Assembly (NCBI RefSeq): GCF_002093625.1
Contig: NZ_MRWD01000009.1
Span: forward strand, 1 to 64,000
Direction: 5' to 3'
Length of the DNA: 64,000 nt
Source of the DNA: Rouxiella silvae
GTDB taxonomy: Bacteria; Pseudomonadota; Gammaproteobacteria; Enterobacterales; Enterobacteriaceae
Shown: piece after piece, positions 63,793 through 64,000 of the stretch
Position numbering within the stretch: the first letter of the stretch is position 1
Layout of the letters: each line of letters starts with the position of its first letter
Program-made: the position numbers and the translations under genes
The notes under the pieces: generated by a model
What the model was told of the DNA's origin: nothing
The model's input: only the letters and a program-made list of their open reading frames with translations
Databases searched by the model: none

Positions 63793-64000
63793 CAGCTGTA
63801 ACTCCCAAAGAAGCGGCGTCCGGCAATCAACAACAGCTGACGCATGACAATCGACAGTGCCAGATAGAACAGCGTACACACAAAATAGGTCTCAAAACTC
63901 AGGAAGGTCCGGGACTGGATCAGGCTGGCAACAAAGGTCAGCTCCTGGTATGAAACCTGTGAAACGACGGAGGATCCGAGCATCACGATGATGCACTGGC
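63792..64000 (-). CDS. Second ABC transporter permease, 3' part only
   Basis: The C-terminal 68 residues of another HisMQ/GlnP-type permease; the gene continues beyond the window. The visible end includes SQVSYQELTFVASLIQSRT and FETYFVCTLFYLALSIVMRQ, typical for the last helix of such permeases. It would pair with the downstream permease as a heterodimer. The 5' part and the binding-protein gene lie outside. Confidence 0.85.
   Translation of the reverse strand, partial: QCIIVMLGSSVVSQVSYQELTFVASLIQSRTFLSFETYFVCTLFYLALSIVMRQLLLIAGRRFFGSYS

Overview
The window is chromosomal DNA of a gamma-proteobacterium of the order Enterobacterales. The evidence is the conserved block proA-proB, crl-frsA-gpt-pepD-dinB-dpaA(yafK)-yafJ-gmhA-fadE, ERIC repeats, and operator-like sites for LexA, FadR and MetJ in front of the expected genes. 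The combination of this block with a complete methionine-salvage (mtn) cluster, a purine/allantoin (hpx) cluster and an inositol (iol) cluster suggests a Yersiniaceae-like genus (Serratia/Rahnella/Rouxiella/Ewingella type). The genus cannot be fixed from the sequence alone.

Layout. 1-5.1 kb: a regulatory operon with a ToxR/CadC-type winged-helix protein, a MASE1 membrane protein without an output domain, an RcsB/EvgA-type response regulator and an EvgS/BvgS-type hybrid kinase. 5.2-16.8 kb: small transport and stress genes. These include an MFS pump with an EstB-like hydrolase under a divergent LysR gene, a MocR regulator beside an AhpD-like gene, a MATE exporter, osmC, a TauE/SafE permease with an ArsR-type regulator, a SelT/W/H-like thioredoxin-fold protein and a bestrophin. 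17.5-26 kb: inositol uptake and catabolism (iolT-like, iolC, iolA, iolB, a Hyi/IolI-like isomerase, RpiR-type iolR). A recurring AATGAAAT-type palindrome occurs in four of its intergenic regions and is a good candidate IolR operator. iolG, iolD and iolE are not in this window.

26-36.5 kb is an accessory stretch: an orphan type III secretion chaperone-like gene, a DUF3237 gene, a beta-lactamase-fold hydrolase, a haem-oxygenase-fold diiron enzyme paired with a DMT exporter, an SgrR-like regulator divergent from an AroE-like dehydrogenase and an orphan PTS EIIC, a VOC protein and a periplasmic DUF4432 aldose-epimerase-like protein. 36.6-49.8 kb is the conserved core block, interrupted by one ERIC upstream of frsA/downstream of gpt and by a head-to-tail triple ERIC array between pepD and dinB.

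49.8-50.3 kb, between fadE and yehS, holds an overlooked small gene. It encodes a 39-residue membrane or secreted peptide with its ribosome-binding site folded into a hairpin, further leader hairpins, a strong terminator and a possible divergent sRNA. This layout resembles a type I toxin-antitoxin locus of the TimP/TimR kind. 50.9-57.5 kb: the methionine salvage genes mtnK, mtnA, mtnDCB, mtnE and mtnU in divergent units with MetJ boxes. 57.6-58.9 kb: a CTP-synthase-like protein whose glutaminase catalytic Cys and His are replaced. 58.9 kb to the end: uraH, uraD, allantoate amidohydrolase, ureidoglycine-glyoxylate aminotransferase and a polar amino-acid-type ABC transporter, all on the minus strand. 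This is a ureide catabolic operon whose 5' end lies outside the window.
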